DNA from: Moraxellaceae bacterium
GTDB taxonomy: Bacteria > Pseudomonadota > Gammaproteobacteria > Pseudomonadales > Moraxellaceae
NCBI GenBank assembly: GCA_018260315.1
Contig: JAGLBJ010000003.1
Span: 1 to 56,184 of the forward strand
Direction of reading: 5' to 3'
Length of the DNA stretch: 56,184 bases
The notes under the pieces are model-generated. The model was given only the letters and a program-made list of their open reading frames with translations, made no database searches and was not told the origin of the DNA. Positions 1 to 9,426 of this stretch are shown one piece after another (position 1 is the stretch's first letter; every line of letters starts with the position of its first letter). The position numbers and the translations under genes were made by a program.

Positions 1-938
1 TCAGTACGTCTGCCGTTCAACCTGTATCGAATTTAAGCCTTGATGACCCCAAAGCCGATTTGGAATTTACCCCTTCGGCTAAAGTAGCAGAGCCGAAGCC
101 AGAACTTAAATCGGAAGTTAAGCCGTTACAGTTTGAAGCGCCTGCGCCCAAAATTGAGCCCGTAGCAGCGTCCTTGGACTTTACCCTAAATACGCCTGCT
201 TCTGCTGCCAAAGTAGCGCCCGTCGTAGCCGGTGCAGCAGCTTTAGGGGGTGTAGCAGCCGGTGTTAGTGCATTACAGGATTTAGACCTAGATGCACTTG
301 AAGCCGAATTTTCAAAATCACCGAGCCCTGCACACGCTGCGCCGCAAACTGAGCTACCGGAACTCAATTTAAGCCCGTTAAATGTAGCCGATGCTAAAAC
401 GCCAACAACTCCAACTGCGGCACCCATCACATTTGATTTAGCCCTAGATGATGCAAAACCGGCTTCAGTTGCTCCCCCTACAACTACTGCTGCGCCTACG
501 ACCAGTCATGACCTAGATTTTGACCTAGATGACTCGTTTAGTTTTGCTGCACCTAAACCGACTGCTTCAGTTACGCCACCTACCCCGACACGTGAAACGT
601 TTAGTATTGTTGATGATGCTATTTTAGCCACGCCAACGCCAACGGTCATGCCTGCTTCAACGCAAGCTATAACCCCTTTTGCAACAGTTGAAGCTACGCC
701 GAGTCTAAGCCAAGATGTAGCCATTCCGATTGATGACTTTAACCAAAGTTTAGGATTTGAATTTAGTGACGTGCTAGGTCAAGATGAGCAGCAAGTCAAT
801 CTAGAATTGGCAGAAAAATACATTAAACTTGGTGAAACAGGCAGCGCCCGCATTTTGCTAGAAGATGTATTGCAAAAGGGTAATCCTGCACAACAAACGA
901 CTGCCCGCGATTTATACAGTGGGTTGAACCTTCATTAG
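1..938 (+). CDS. fimV: FimV-like protein, C-terminal part (5' truncated by window edge)
   Basis: The reading frame is open from the window edge to the stop at 936-938, so only the C-terminal part of a larger protein is present. About 230 residues are low-complexity, rich in Ala, Pro, Thr and acidic residues, as in the linker of FimV/HubP polar-scaffold proteins. The last ~70 residues form a conserved-looking domain (VNLELAEKYIKLGETGSARI, then ILLEDVL) that matches the FimV C-terminal TPR-like domain, which in the family recruits partners at the cell pole for type IV pilus and twitching functions. It ends in a strong terminator, so it is the last gene of its unit. Family call from the C-terminal motif; the missing N-terminus (LysM, TM) cannot be checked. 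Confidence 0.85.
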   Translation, partial: STSAVQPVSNLSLDDPKADLEFTPSAKVAEPKPELKSEVKPLQFEAPAPKIEPVAASLDFTLNTPASAAKVAPVVAGAAALGGVAAGVSALQDLDLDALEAEFSKSPSPAHAAPQTELPELNLSPLNVADAKTPTTPTAAPITFDLALDDAKPASVAPPTTTAAPTTSHDLDFDLDDSFSFAAPKPTASVTPPTPTRETFSIVDDAILATPTPTVMPASTQAITPFATVEATPSLSQDVAIPIDDFNQSLGFEFSDVLGQDEQQVNLELAEKYIKLGETGSARILLEDVLQKGNPAQQTTARDLYSGLNLH

Positions 939-957
939 ATTATTCTGAGGCAACCTA

Positions 958-987
958 AAGGCGAATTATAATAATTCGCCTTTTTTT
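958..987 (+). terminator. Intrinsic terminator after fimV
   Basis: Perfect 12-bp inverted repeat (AAGGCGAATTAT / ATAATTCGCCTT) with a one-base nominal loop, followed by a run of T to 987. It lies 20 bp after the fimV stop and isolates the next gene. Confidence 0.9.
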
Positions 988-1087
988 ATGGCGTATGTTA
1001 CGCAAGCATTCTTAAACACTGCATTCCCCTGTACAATGTGCAACCATCAAAATAGACCAGCGCCCGCAGTCTTTAAAGGAGCCTATT

Positions 1088-2275
1088 GTGACCATTTCCG
1101 CCCACCCTCAATCCATAAACCGATTTTATACGCTGGCCTTGGCGCTCCTGTTAACATGGGCCCTGATGCCGTGGTTTACGCCCGTCAATGCCGAGCAGTT
1201 TAGCGAATTAAATGTGTGGCTGGCGTGGCTGGCCTGTATGGCGGTCGTTAATTTGCCGCTATTGCTGCTTGAAGGGGCGCTGGCCCGTCGTATGAAGCAG
1301 TCACCGCTTAATGCCCTGCCCCCTTTAACCCGTGAGGCCGATACCAAACCGCTCTGGCGTAGCCTGGGCTGGCTCGCGTTATTATGGCAGGTATTGATTA
1401 GCAGTGGTTTGTTGGTAAGCGGGTTATGGCTGACCTTAGCGGGCGGGGTCAGTTTACTGGGCCTGTTTGCGGCAGGCAGCGGGTTTACGATCCTCAATAT
1501 TGCTGCTGGTGGATTATTGTTTATTGCATCCGTATATTTTTTGCGCCCAAGTGTGTGGATTGGTGCCGCCTTGATAATTTTAACTGCCATTTTAGGTGCC
1601 GTATTGCCTGAACCTGCCCATACCTATGAATCGGCACGAGCTTATCTCCCTTGGCACTGGCATGGCTTTAGGCTGGCTGACTGGAAAATCGCCCTAAGCA
1701 GCGCCTTAATGGCGACCGGGCTTGGCGTTGGGTTATATTGGCAGCAGTTTGCCCAAGACAGCGCTGATGATTCCTCCAAATCGCTAACAGCGCCTGTTAA
1801 ACAACACGTGTTAGTCCTGTGGCTGTTGCAGATTTTGGCTGGTGTCTGTTATGTAGCCCTGCATGGCATTCACAGGCAAATTGGCGCCGTCGATTTAAGT
1901 TTTGGTATTGCACAAATTTTAATGGCCGGATTTTTAGCAGCCAACGTTTTGCGCCAAATTCGCCATCATAAGGCATGGCTTGCAGCAGCAGTTTTGTTGT
2001 GGGTTGGTGGAATTGCATTTGCGCTATTTTCTAACCGGATTTATATCGAATTTTTGGACAGTTTAGGGCTGTTGACCGCCTTGGGCTTTACCATTTTCGT
2101 TGGCTGGAAAATGAAAATCAGCCATATGCGTAAAGCTTTGAATTTTAATTCTGAAGGCATTTATAATCTCTGGCGTATTGCAGTACGGGTTTTGATACCG
2201 TTGGCAATTATTGCCGCATTACTTGGAGTATGGACGCAAGGGTTTGAAGTCCAGCAATATTACCAATCGCCGTAA
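1088..2275 (+). CDS. Multi-pass membrane protein, divergent NSS-type transporter-like
   Basis: A 395-residue, very hydrophobic protein with roughly 9-10 predicted membrane segments. The start is GTG at 1088, supported by a strong AAAGGAG ribosome site 5 bp upstream. The C-terminal stretch (ALGFTIFVGWKM ... LWRIAVRVLIPLA) resembles the last helices of sodium-dependent (NSS/SNF family) transporters, which end in a similar FVGW...W+...R...P pattern, and a central GLGVG also fits. The canonical N-terminal glycine-rich NSS signature is not visible and the protein is about 50-100 residues shorter than usual, so transport activity is uncertain. In some gammaproteobacteria an NSS gene sits beside ratA-rnfH-bamE; rnfH follows here at 46 bp. 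Function inferred, not proven. Confidence 0.5.
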   Translation: MTISAHPQSINRFYTLALALLLTWALMPWFTPVNAEQFSELNVWLAWLACMAVVNLPLLLLEGALARRMKQSPLNALPPLTREADTKPLWRSLGWLALLWQVLISSGLLVSGLWLTLAGGVSLLGLFAAGSGFTILNIAAGGLLFIASVYFLRPSVWIGAALIILTAILGAVLPEPAHTYESARAYLPWHWHGFRLADWKIALSSALMATGLGVGLYWQQFAQDSADDSSKSLTAPVKQHVLVLWLLQILAGVCYVALHGIHRQIGAVDLSFGIAQILMAGFLAANVLRQIRHHKAWLAAAVLLWVGGIAFALFSNRIYIEFLDSLGLLTALGFTIFVGWKMKISHMRKALNFNSEGIYNLWRIAVRVLIPLAIIAALLGVWTQGFEVQQYYQSP

Positions 2276-2320
2276 TGCCCTATGTCTTAACGTCTGAGGA
2301 AAATGTGTGTATGTACCTGA

Positions 2321-2704
2321 TTGCCCTTTTTATCGCTAACCCTCTATGGAACCATAATATTGGCCCTAGCTGACGTAAACCCTGATATTTCCCTTATAAA
2401 CGTTGCGGTGGCTGTCGTTTTACCTGACTGGCAATATTATCAATGTATTAAGATTGCGCCAGGAACTACAGCAGCCGAAGTTTTGGAATACTTAAATCTA
2501 CCCGAAGAACTCGCACAACGGGGCATTAGTCAACCGTTACCCATGGGGATTTTTGGACGACGCATTACACCAGAAGTCGTGCTGAAAGAGGGTAATAGAC
2601 TGGAATTATATTTGCCTTTGCAGCGCGACCCCAAAACGGTACGTCGCGCACGAGCCGAACGGCATGCGGTTGGGCGGCGCAGGCCTTTAGTTAAACGGAC
2701 TTAA
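2321..2704 (+). CDS. rnfH: RnfH/RatB family ubiquitin-like protein
   Basis: Small beta-grasp protein of the RnfH (RatB, UPF0125) family. The core INVAVAVVLPDWQYYQ aligns with the start of E. coli RnfH, followed by a Gly-Thr turn and a C-terminal LELYLPLQRDPKTVRRARAE block typical of the family. The frame opens with TTG at 2321 just after an in-frame TGA. The conserved domain begins about 30 residues later, and TTG at 2360 is an alternative start; neither has a strong ribosome site. The usual partner ratA is not upstream; the transporter-like gene takes that place. bamE follows on the opposite strand, convergent, only 4 bp away. Cellular role of the family is poorly defined. Confidence 0.8.
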   Translation: MPFLSLTLYGTIILALADVNPDISLINVAVAVVLPDWQYYQCIKIAPGTTAAEVLEYLNLPEELAQRGISQPLPMGIFGRRITPEVVLKEGNRLELYLPLQRDPKTVRRARAERHAVGRRRPLVKRT

Positions 2705-2708
2705 CCTG

Positions 2709-3149
2709 TTACAGGGGTGGCGCATTTAGGTCAATATCGCGACTGGCGGGTAAGCCAACTTGTTTGGTGGGCAGGGTTTGAAGGCCCTCAATGCGTTCCA
2801 CATTACCGCCGGCATCAAAATAAATCACCAGATGTTGACCATGTGCATCACCGGTATGGGCTTTGCGCGCATACGTGCCGGCTTTATAATCATACAGATA
2901 ATCCCAGCGCAACGGGTTCAAGGTGTCCGTTAAACTAGGCGTTCCAAGTAAATAGCGCACCTGCTGCTGACTCATGCCGACCTGTACCTGCGTGGCTTGC
3001 GTTTGCGTCAGGGGCGTACCTTGTGGAATATCAATACGATAGACTGACAATGCACTACAGGCTGTTAAACCAGCCAGCATGAGGCCCACGGCACTAAAAG
3101 CTAGCGGCTTGGCGAGTGGGGCTAAGGTTAAGCGAGGCGCTTTATACAT
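2709..3149 (-). CDS. bamE: Outer-membrane assembly lipoprotein BamE (SmpA/OmlA)
   Basis: Small lipoprotein of the BAM complex, which inserts beta-barrel proteins into the outer membrane. A signal peptide ends in the lipobox LTAC around residue 31. The mature part carries the SmpA/OmlA fold markers: VQVGMSQQQVRYLLGTP near residues 57-73 and the RWDYLY strand. At 146 residues it is of normal length for the family. It is transcribed away from fur across a 175-bp divergent intergenic region, the classic bamE/fur arrangement in gammaproteobacteria, and converges on rnfH. Confidence 0.93.
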   Translation of the reverse strand: MYKAPRLTLAPLAKPLAFSAVGLMLAGLTACSALSVYRIDIPQGTPLTQTQATQVQVGMSQQQVRYLLGTPSLTDTLNPLRWDYLYDYKAGTYARKAHTGDAHGQHLVIYFDAGGNVERIEGLQTLPTKQVGLPASRDIDLNAPPL

Positions 3150-3284
3150 GGCGTGATACTCTTTTAACTAATTTAACTAAAGTTTGACTAAACAAGTCCA
3201 TCAGACCCGCATAATACTGTATCTGGCCCTTAATTACTTGAGTTTAGCAGTAATTTTTCAAGCAAGCTTCATGGATTATGCGTA

Positions 3285-3298
3285 AAATAACGTTATTT
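3285..3298. promoter_or_regulatory. Perfect 14-bp palindrome in the bamE-fur divergent promoter region
   Basis: AAATAACGTTATTT is a perfect inverted repeat 26 bp before the fur start codon, in an A/T-rich divergent promoter region. It is not a canonical Fur box (no GATAAT triplets), so the regulator is unknown. Its position fits an operator for fur autoregulation or another dimeric regulator. Confidence 0.4.
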
Positions 3299-3324
3299 AT
3301 AAACCTTTTTACAGGACGAGTGCC

Positions 3325-3774
3325 ATGTCGATGACCAATCAGGAATTACGCAAGGTTGGCCTTAAAGTCACCTTGCCGCGCATCAAAATACTGGAGCTCC
3401 TGGACCGTTGTCCCGAACAACACTTAAGCGCTGAAGATATTTACAAGCAATTGCTCGAACAGGGGGAAGATGTCGGGCTAGCCACGGTATACCGCGTTTT
3501 AACCCAGTTTGAACAGGTAGGCATTATTGAACGCCATCATTTTGAAAATAACTATTCAGTGTTTGAGATGCGAAAAGAACTGCATCATGACCATTTGGTA
3601 TGTGTTAAGTGTGCGCGAGTGGTCGAATTTACCAATCCTCGCATCGAACAGGAACAACATGATGTTGCAGTGGAACACGGCTTTACGCTCACCGGTCATT
3701 CGCTGTATTTATATGGTGTTTGCAGCCTGCCTGCCTGTCGCGCTGCGGCTGATATAGTAAAAACCGGAGACTAA
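3325..3774 (+). CDS. fur: Ferric uptake regulator Fur
   Basis: Iron-responsive DNA-binding repressor, 149 residues, normal length. The N-terminal winged helix includes LKVTLPRIKILELL and GLATVYRVLTQFEQVGI (recognition helix region). The dimerisation/metal domain has the HHDHLVC motif and a CxxC pair (CVKCARVVEF), then a second Cys pair near the end (GVCSLPACR). The start ATG at 3325 has a GGACGAG-like ribosome site. It is divergent from bamE and converges with purF. Known family role: with Fe(II) it represses iron-uptake genes. Confidence 0.96.
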   Translation: MSMTNQELRKVGLKVTLPRIKILELLDRCPEQHLSAEDIYKQLLEQGEDVGLATVYRVLTQFEQVGIIERHHFENNYSVFEMRKELHHDHLVCVKCARVVEFTNPRIEQEQHDVAVEHGFTLTGHSLYLYGVCSLPACRAAADIVKTGD

Positions 3775-3841
3775 AACGCCGATTTATAAGCCAGACTTGA
3801 CGTTTCAATCGTGTTTATAACGTGGCTATGGTTACATGAAC

Positions 3842-5386
3842 TTAGCCTTCCATTTTAACGCCCGTCATATCAACTGGAGCATTATCGCTGATGATTTCGA
3901 CGGTTTTATGGGTTTCCTGTCCGTGGGTTTTATCGTTACGTTTGTGTTCAAGGCGCGCAAGATACGCTTCATCAATATCACCGGTTACATACTTGCCGTC
4001 AAAGACAGCACAATCAAAGGTTTCTATGGCAGTATTGCCTTCGCGTGCGGCATCGATTAAATCGGCCAAGTCCTGATAAATCAAACGGTCTGCACCGATA
4101 ATCTGCCGTACTTCTTCGACACTGTGGCCCGATGCAATCAGCTCATTTTTAGCAGGCATATCAATGCCATACACGTTGGGAAATTTAACCGGTGGAGCAG
4201 CCGAGGCAAAAAATACCTGACGGGCACCCGCTTCGCGCGCCATTTGAATAATTTCATGACAGGTGGTACCGCGTACAATCGAATCATCGACCAACAAGAC
4301 ATTTTTACCTTTAAATTCTAACTCGACAGGATTTAATTTTTGCCGTACCGATTTTTTGCGCTGCTGTTGCCCCGGCATAATAAACGTGCGACCGATATAG
4401 CGATTTTTCATAAAGCCTTCGCGATATTTAACCCCAAGCAAGTTGGCCAATTCCAGCGCGGCGGTGCGGCTGGTGTCGGGAATAGGAATAACGACATCAA
4501 TTTGATGATCTTGACCCCATTCACGCAGGATTTTTTGGGCCAGTTTTTCTCCCATACGCAACCGCGATTTATATACCGAAATGCCGTCCATCGTAGAATC
4601 GGGCCGGGCAAAATAAACATATTCAAAAATACACGGCGTATAACGGGCGTTTTCGGCACATAACCGCGTACTCAAACGGCCCTGCATATCGATAAAAACG
4701 GCTTCACCGGGCAAAACATCACGCACCACGGCAAACCCCAATGATGTCAGCGCCACCGACTCCGACGCAATCATATACTCAAAACCGCCATCTTCGGCTA
4801 AACGTTGCCCATAGACCAATGGACGAATACCGTTCGGATCGCGAAAACCCAGCAAACCGTAACCGGTAATCATGGCCACAACGGCATACGCACCCCGGCA
4901 ACGAAGATGCACCTGCGCCACGGCTTCAAAAATATCCTGGTCAGTGGGGTTTTCCTTGCCGCGCGCTTGTAATTCATGCGCAAATACGTTAAGCAATACT
5001 TCAGAATCGGAATCGGTATTGATATGGCGTAAATCGGTTTTAAACAGGGTGGCCGAAATTTCATCGGCATTGGTGAGGTTACCGTTGTGCGCAAGCGTAA
5101 TGCCATAGGGCGAATTGACGTAAAAAGGCTGCGCTTCGGCTGAACTTGAACTGCCTGCGGTCGGATAGCGCACATGACCGATGCCATAGTTACCACTTAA
5201 ACGCATCATATGCCGAGTATGAAACACATCGCGCACCATGCCGTTTTCCTTGCGCAAAAACAGACGCCCACCCTCACAGGTGACAATGCCCGCCGCGTCC
5301 TGCCCACGATGCTGCAACATGGTCAAGGCATCGTATAGCATTTGATTAACCGGTGTATGACCTGCAATGCCTACAATTCCGCACAT
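3842..5386 (-). CDS. purF: Amidophosphoribosyltransferase
   Basis: First committed step of purine synthesis: PRPP plus glutamine gives phosphoribosylamine. It starts with MCGIVGIAG, so Cys2 becomes the N-terminal nucleophile of the glutaminase domain, and QHRGQDAAG follows at about residue 25. The C-terminal phosphoribosyltransferase half has the PRPP loop [12 protein letters not shown] near residue 360. At 514 residues it is of E. coli PurF length. It lies 62 bp after cvpA on the same strand, the conserved cvpA-purF pair, and is the last gene of a long leftward block of nucleotide genes. Confidence 0.97.
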   Translation of the reverse strand: MCGIVGIAGHTPVNQMLYDALTMLQHRGQDAAGIVTCEGGRLFLRKENGMVRDVFHTRHMMRLSGNYGIGHVRYPTAGSSSSAEAQPFYVNSPYGITLAHNGNLTNADEISATLFKTDLRHINTDSDSEVLLNVFAHELQARGKENPTDQDIFEAVAQVHLRCRGAYAVVAMITGYGLLGFRDPNGIRPLVYGQRLAEDGGFEYMIASESVALTSLGFAVVRDVLPGEAVFIDMQGRLSTRLCAENARYTPCIFEYVYFARPDSTMDGISVYKSRLRMGEKLAQKILREWGQDHQIDVVIPIPDTSRTAALELANLLGVKYREGFMKNRYIGRTFIMPGQQQRKKSVRQKLNPVELEFKGKNVLLVDDSIVRGTTCHEIIQMAREAGARQVFFASAAPPVKFPNVYGIDMPAKNELIASGHSVEEVRQIIGADRLIYQDLADLIDAAREGNTAIETFDCAVFDGKYVTGDIDEAYLARLEHKRNDKTHGQETHKTVEIISDNAPVDMTGVKMEG

Positions 5387-5448
5387 AGTAACCTCACGTG
5401 GTGTTTAAGCTGCCAAAAATAAAAACCCAGACCGAAAATCGACAGGGA

Positions 5449-5967
5449 TTAGCGGGTTTGCAAGGCATGACCGGCCTCATATTGCAGGGTATGCGCTGCC
5501 GATTGTGCCGCCTGCCCTGCCATATGCCGAACCGACGGTGCAAAGGGTAATAGACCCTTCACCAGTTGCGACGACTGCCACACGGCGAAGTGACCGGCGA
5601 CCGGAGCCAGCATACCGGCTAAAATCACTGCAATAAACAGGCCTTTAGCTGCACCGAGTCCACCGCCCGCCAGGCGATTTAAGGGCATCAGGGATAATTT
5701 TTTAAAAATCGCATTAACAATAAAGCCGAGCATGCTAAAGCCCGTTAAACTAAGCAGCAACATGATAATAATGGCCAGCACGCGCTGTAAAACACCCGGC
5801 GTCATGCCGGTCAATAGCGGCGCTACAACGGGGGCAAAATGCAACGCCAAAAATAACGACACGACCCAGCCGATTAAACTAAACACGGTTTTAACCAGGC
5901 CTTTTTGATAACCGCGCCAGGTATGCCAAATAATAATACCGAGGCAAATAGCATCTAAAGGATTCAT
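5449..5967 (-). CDS. cvpA: CvpA family membrane protein
   Basis: Inner-membrane protein of about 172 residues with four hydrophobic segments and a polar C-terminal tail; the N-terminus (DAICLGIIIWHTWRGYQKGL) has the family's RGYQKG turn. ATG at 5967 is preferred over an in-frame TTG at 5997 because the latter would overlap the end of pyrD, while the ATG leaves a 19-bp gap. Paired with purF as in most gammaproteobacteria. The family is linked to colicin V production and envelope stress; the biochemical role is unclear. Confidence 0.88.
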   Translation of the reverse strand: MNPLDAICLGIIIWHTWRGYQKGLVKTVFSLIGWVVSLFLALHFAPVVAPLLTGMTPGVLQRVLAIIIMLLLSLTGFSMLGFIVNAIFKKLSLMPLNRLAGGGLGAAKGLFIAVILAGMLAPVAGHFAVWQSSQLVKGLLPFAPSVRHMAGQAAQSAAHTLQYEAGHALQTR

Positions 5968-5986
5968 CAGCCCATCACTCGGCAGG

Positions 5987-7000
5987 TCATGAGACAATAG
6001 CCTTGACGCAATCGTTGATAAGTTGCGGGCCGGTATAAATCAAGCCGCTATACACCTGCACCAACCCGGCACCGGCCTTTATTTTAGCCTTGGCATCTAA
6101 ACCCTGCATAATGCCGCCCACGCCGATTAACGGGATTTGCCCCTGCAAACAAAGGGCAAACTGCTCCAAAACCGCCGTACTTTTTAAAAATACCGGTCGG
6201 CCCGATAAACCGCCCGCCTCATCACCATGCGGTAAATCGGTCACACCATCGCGCGCTAAGGTTGTATTCGTGGCGATTAAACCATCGATTTCAAATTCAA
6301 CCAGCGCCTCGGCTATAAATTGTACGGTGTCTTCATCTAAATCGGGGGCGACTTTTAGCACGAGCGGCACATAATGGCCATGTTGCGAGGCCAACTGAGC
6401 TTGACGGTTTTTCAGTTGACTCAATAAATCAATCAGGGCATCGCCACTTTGCAGACTGCGTAAGCCTTGCGTATTGGGTGAGGAAATGTTAACGGTCACA
6501 TAGGACGCATGCGTGTAAACTTTTTCAAGGCAGGTCAAATAATCATCGGCGGCTTGTTCAACGGGCGTTGTGGCGTTTTTGCCGATATTGATGCCTAAAA
6601 TGCCTTTGTATTGAGCACGTTCAACATTTTGAATTAACACATCAACGCCTGCATTATTAAACCCCATACGGTTAATAATGGCTTGCGCAGCAGGCAGACG
6701 AAATAAACGCGGTTTGGGATTGCCGTCCTGGGCACGCGGCGTTACGGTTCCAATTTCTATAAACCCAAACCCGAGCGCCGCCAGAGCATCAATATAAGCG
6801 CCATTTTTATCAAGGCCCGCCGCCAGTCCCACCGGATTAGCAAAGCGCATACCCATACACTCCACCGGGGCAAATATAGGCCGATAAGCAGTCGACAATA
6901 AACCGGTTTTGTATGCGGCGGCCAGGCTGGCAAGGGTGACATGATGGGCGCGCTCGGCATCTATACGAAATAAGGCAGGACGGGTTAAAGCATACATCAT
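5987..7000 (-). CDS. pyrD: Dihydroorotate dehydrogenase (quinone), class 2
   Basis: Fourth step of pyrimidine synthesis, oxidising dihydroorotate to orotate with FMN and passing electrons to the quinone pool at the inner membrane. At 337 residues it matches class 2 enzymes. Visible: an N-terminal membrane-docking helical region (residues 1-40), [17 protein letters not shown], the catalytic serine loop [13 protein letters not shown] (class 2 uses Ser), and the FMN phosphate site GVGGIM. It sits in the pyr/pur block, 116 bp downstream of mutT/thiE. Confidence 0.96.
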   Translation of the reverse strand: MMYALTRPALFRIDAERAHHVTLASLAAAYKTGLLSTAYRPIFAPVECMGMRFANPVGLAAGLDKNGAYIDALAALGFGFIEIGTVTPRAQDGNPKPRLFRLPAAQAIINRMGFNNAGVDVLIQNVERAQYKGILGINIGKNATTPVEQAADDYLTCLEKVYTHASYVTVNISSPNTQGLRSLQSGDALIDLLSQLKNRQAQLASQHGHYVPLVLKVAPDLDEDTVQFIAEALVEFEIDGLIATNTTLARDGVTDLPHGDEAGGLSGRPVFLKSTAVLEQFALCLQGQIPLIGVGGIMQGLDAKAKIKAGAGLVQVYSGLIYTGPQLINDCVKAIVS

Positions 7001-7116
7001 AACAAAATAGCCCCTGTCGGCAAGCGCACAGTATAACGAGTTTGTACCCGTTTAGCCATTGTTTAAGCCCTGCACTTGGGCAAAATAAAGATTTTTTGCT
7101 CGTATAAAACGACGAT

Positions 7117-8097
7117 TTATAAAAATGCCTGAATGCCTGCCACGCCATAAGCGCCAAACGATTGGGCCAAATCTACATGTTGTGGTATTAAGCCGCCCAG
7201 TGCGTATACGGGAACATTTGAATGCTGCGCCAAGGCTGCAAACTGCTGCCAGCCTAAAGGTAACACGTCGCTATGACTTGCGGTAGGTAACACGGGGCTT
7301 ATAGTTAGGGCATCAACCCCTAATGCATTGGCGCGTTCAATCGTGGCGATATCATGGCAAGCAGCAATATAACAGCGTTCCGGTCGGTCACGATTAATTT
7401 TTTCAGTGGTGAATAAATCATCATGGGTTAGGTGAATACCGTAATTTAACGTGGCCCAAAAAGTATCATCGCCTAAATCTTCAGCAATAAAGGCTTTAAA
7501 TACGGATTGACGCAGCATGACTTTAACGTCTGTCCGATGCTGATGCAGCCATTCTACGATTAAAAACTGCGTCTTTACAGATAAATGCGGCTGGCGGCAA
7601 TACCATAAACTACTCTTCGGCAGATTCGTTAAATTCAGTAATTCAAGCGCCTGCAACAACGCTGTATTGGACGCTAGACTGGGACTAATACGATAAATTG
7701 ACGGTAACTGTAACGCTCGCACAATCGCCACATTGGCCGACGGTAACGGATAGTGCCATAAATCGTGACGATTGACCCACGTTAGCGCCTGGCCCGTTTG
7801 ACCGGTCGGAATGCCGCTAAACCGCGTAACTAAAAACACATAAAGGCGCACGGTTTTTTCAGGATAGCAGTAGGTTAAAGTTAAAAATGGCCGATGATCG
7901 GACACCTGAATGGTTAATTCTTCCCATAATTCGCGCGTTAAAGCCTGTACGGGTGTTTCGCCGTTTTCGATTTTACCACCCGAAAATTCGTAACGTCCGC
8001 CCTGATGCAACGCCGCATCGCGCCAGGCCAATAAAACATTATCGTTCTGAAGAATGACACCGACTGCGACCTCAAGTATTGACGTATTATTCATCAA
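7117..8097 (-). CDS. mutT: MutT (Nudix 8-oxo-dGTP hydrolase)-ThiE-like fusion protein
   Basis: Two-domain protein of 326 residues. Residues ~8-130 are a Nudix hydrolase: GRYEFSGGKIENGETPVQALTRELWEEL carries the Nudix box GX5EX7REUXEEXGU, with slight variation at its end. It would remove oxidised dGTP. Residues ~170-326 resemble the thiamine-phosphate synthase/TenI barrel (RCYIAACHDIATIERANALG, ... GVDALTISPVLPTASH ... YALGGL). This MutT-ThiE architecture is known from Pseudomonas and relatives; the ThiE part usually has no proven thiamine role. It overlaps the end of the dihydroorotase-like gene by 11 bp, so they are translationally coupled. Confidence 0.9.
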   Translation of the reverse strand: MMNNTSILEVAVGVILQNDNVLLAWRDAALHQGGRYEFSGGKIENGETPVQALTRELWEELTIQVSDHRPFLTLTYCYPEKTVRLYVFLVTRFSGIPTGQTGQALTWVNRHDLWHYPLPSANVAIVRALQLPSIYRISPSLASNTALLQALELLNLTNLPKSSLWYCRQPHLSVKTQFLIVEWLHQHRTDVKVMLRQSVFKAFIAEDLGDDTFWATLNYGIHLTHDDLFTTEKINRDRPERCYIAACHDIATIERANALGVDALTISPVLPTASHSDVLPLGWQQFAALAQHSNVPVYALGGLIPQHVDLAQSFGAYGVAGIQAFL

Positions 8098-9322
8098 ATA
8101 AACGTACGACGCGGCCGGTCAATGTTTGACCCAAAAATGGGGTATTCTTGCCTTGCGATACCATGGTATGTGCGTTTACCGTCCATTCCTGTTCGGGATT
8201 AACCAGCACCCAGCCGCCAACGTTACGTCGCAAGGTTTCAATGCCTGTAATATCAGCCGGAACAGTGACGATTTTTTGCGCAAGTTGCAATGGTGTCAAC
8301 AGTTCATCATGGACTAATTGCACGCCCAACGCCATAAAGGTATCAAACGCTGAAATGCCCGCTTCAGTATCGGCAAATGGGGCCAGCTTGGAAGTCGCCG
8401 ATAACGGTTCATGATGGCTGCAAATTGCGTCAATCACCCCGTCGGCCAGGGCTTGGCGTAACTGTTCAAGATCTGGCTGTTCACGCAGGGGCGGCCGTAC
8501 ATGCGCCAATGCATTAAATCCATCAATATAGGCATCGGTTAAATAAAGCTGATGCATGGCGACCGAAGTCGTCACAGGCAGCCCCTGGGCCTTGGCCTGC
8601 CGAATTAAATCCACCGATGCCCCTGCCGACAGCGTACAAAAATGCGCCTTAACACCCGTTTCGCGCACCATGAGCAATTGTTTGGACAGGGCCACGGTTT
8701 CGGCCAGTTCGGGAATACCGGTTAAACCCTGCCGCGATGCCATAAAACCATCGTGCACGCAGCCATCTTTGGCCAGTGCAGGTTCTTCTGGCACAAAGAA
8801 CACGGTTAAACCCAGCGTTGCGGCATATTCCAGGCTGCGCAATAACACATCATCATTGGCAAATGGCGCGCGCGCATTACTGACCGCGATGCAGCCGCCC
8901 TGCTTTAAACCTGCCAGATTTGCCGGTTGCTGACCGTTTAGGCCCTGTGTTAATGCACCAATGATATGTAAATGAATTTTCCCATCTTCATAGGCTTTTT
9001 TGCGAAATCCTGCCAATAAACTGCCACTGTCTAAAACAGGCCGCGTATCAGGGGGCAGAACCACGTGTAAAATACCGCCAGCGCGCGCGGCTAATCCTTC
9101 CGATTTCAACGAGCCATGTTGCTGCTGGCCGGGTTCACGTAAACGGGCGCTTAAATCAACTACAGCAGGCATCAGCCATAATCCTTGACCGTCTAGTGAT
9201 TCGGTAAAATGATCCTGTTTTGGTAAATCAGTAGTGAGTTGCCCATGTTTTAAGCCTACATCAGTGATGATATCGCGCTGTAAAACCGGGTCGATTAAGC
9301 GGACGTTACGAATGAGAATCAT
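8087..9322 (-). CDS. pyrX: Dihydroorotase-like protein, probably the non-catalytic PyrX (PyrC') subunit
   Basis: Amidohydrolase-fold protein of 411 residues related to class I dihydroorotase. The first metal motif, normally DxHxHLREPG, reads DLSARLREPG, so both histidines are lost. The final Asp motif region reads ICSHHEPL, so the usual catalytic Asp is also absent. Such pseudo-dihydroorotases (PyrX/PyrC') assemble with aspartate transcarbamoylase PyrB and are needed for its activity or stability in Pseudomonas. pyrB is the next gene upstream, 104 bp away, which fits that role; an active PyrC would have to be encoded elsewhere. Overlaps mutT by 11 bp. Confidence 0.88.
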   Translation of the reverse strand: MILIRNVRLIDPVLQRDIITDVGLKHGQLTTDLPKQDHFTESLDGQGLWLMPAVVDLSARLREPGQQQHGSLKSEGLAARAGGILHVVLPPDTRPVLDSGSLLAGFRKKAYEDGKIHLHIIGALTQGLNGQQPANLAGLKQGGCIAVSNARAPFANDDVLLRSLEYAATLGLTVFFVPEEPALAKDGCVHDGFMASRQGLTGIPELAETVALSKQLLMVRETGVKAHFCTLSAGASVDLIRQAKAQGLPVTTSVAMHQLYLTDAYIDGFNALAHVRPPLREQPDLEQLRQALADGVIDAICSHHEPLSATSKLAPFADTEAGISAFDTFMALGVQLVHDELLTPLQLAQKIVTVPADITGIETLRRNVGGWVLVNPEQEWTVNAHTMVSQGKNTPFLGQTLTGRVVRLFDE

Positions 9323-9426
9323 ACGGGGGAAGTCCTTAAGATAAATGTTTGAATATGGAGCATTTTTTGCATGGTAATGTTAAGGATAGCATTGACCAAA
9401 CCGCAAAATATTTGTCAAACCATGGT

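Noticed and set aside
1126-1590. Long minus-strand frame inside the transporter-like gene
   Set aside because: Shadow of the coding strand: no ribosome site, composition mirrors the real gene, whose GTG start has a strong AAAGGAG.
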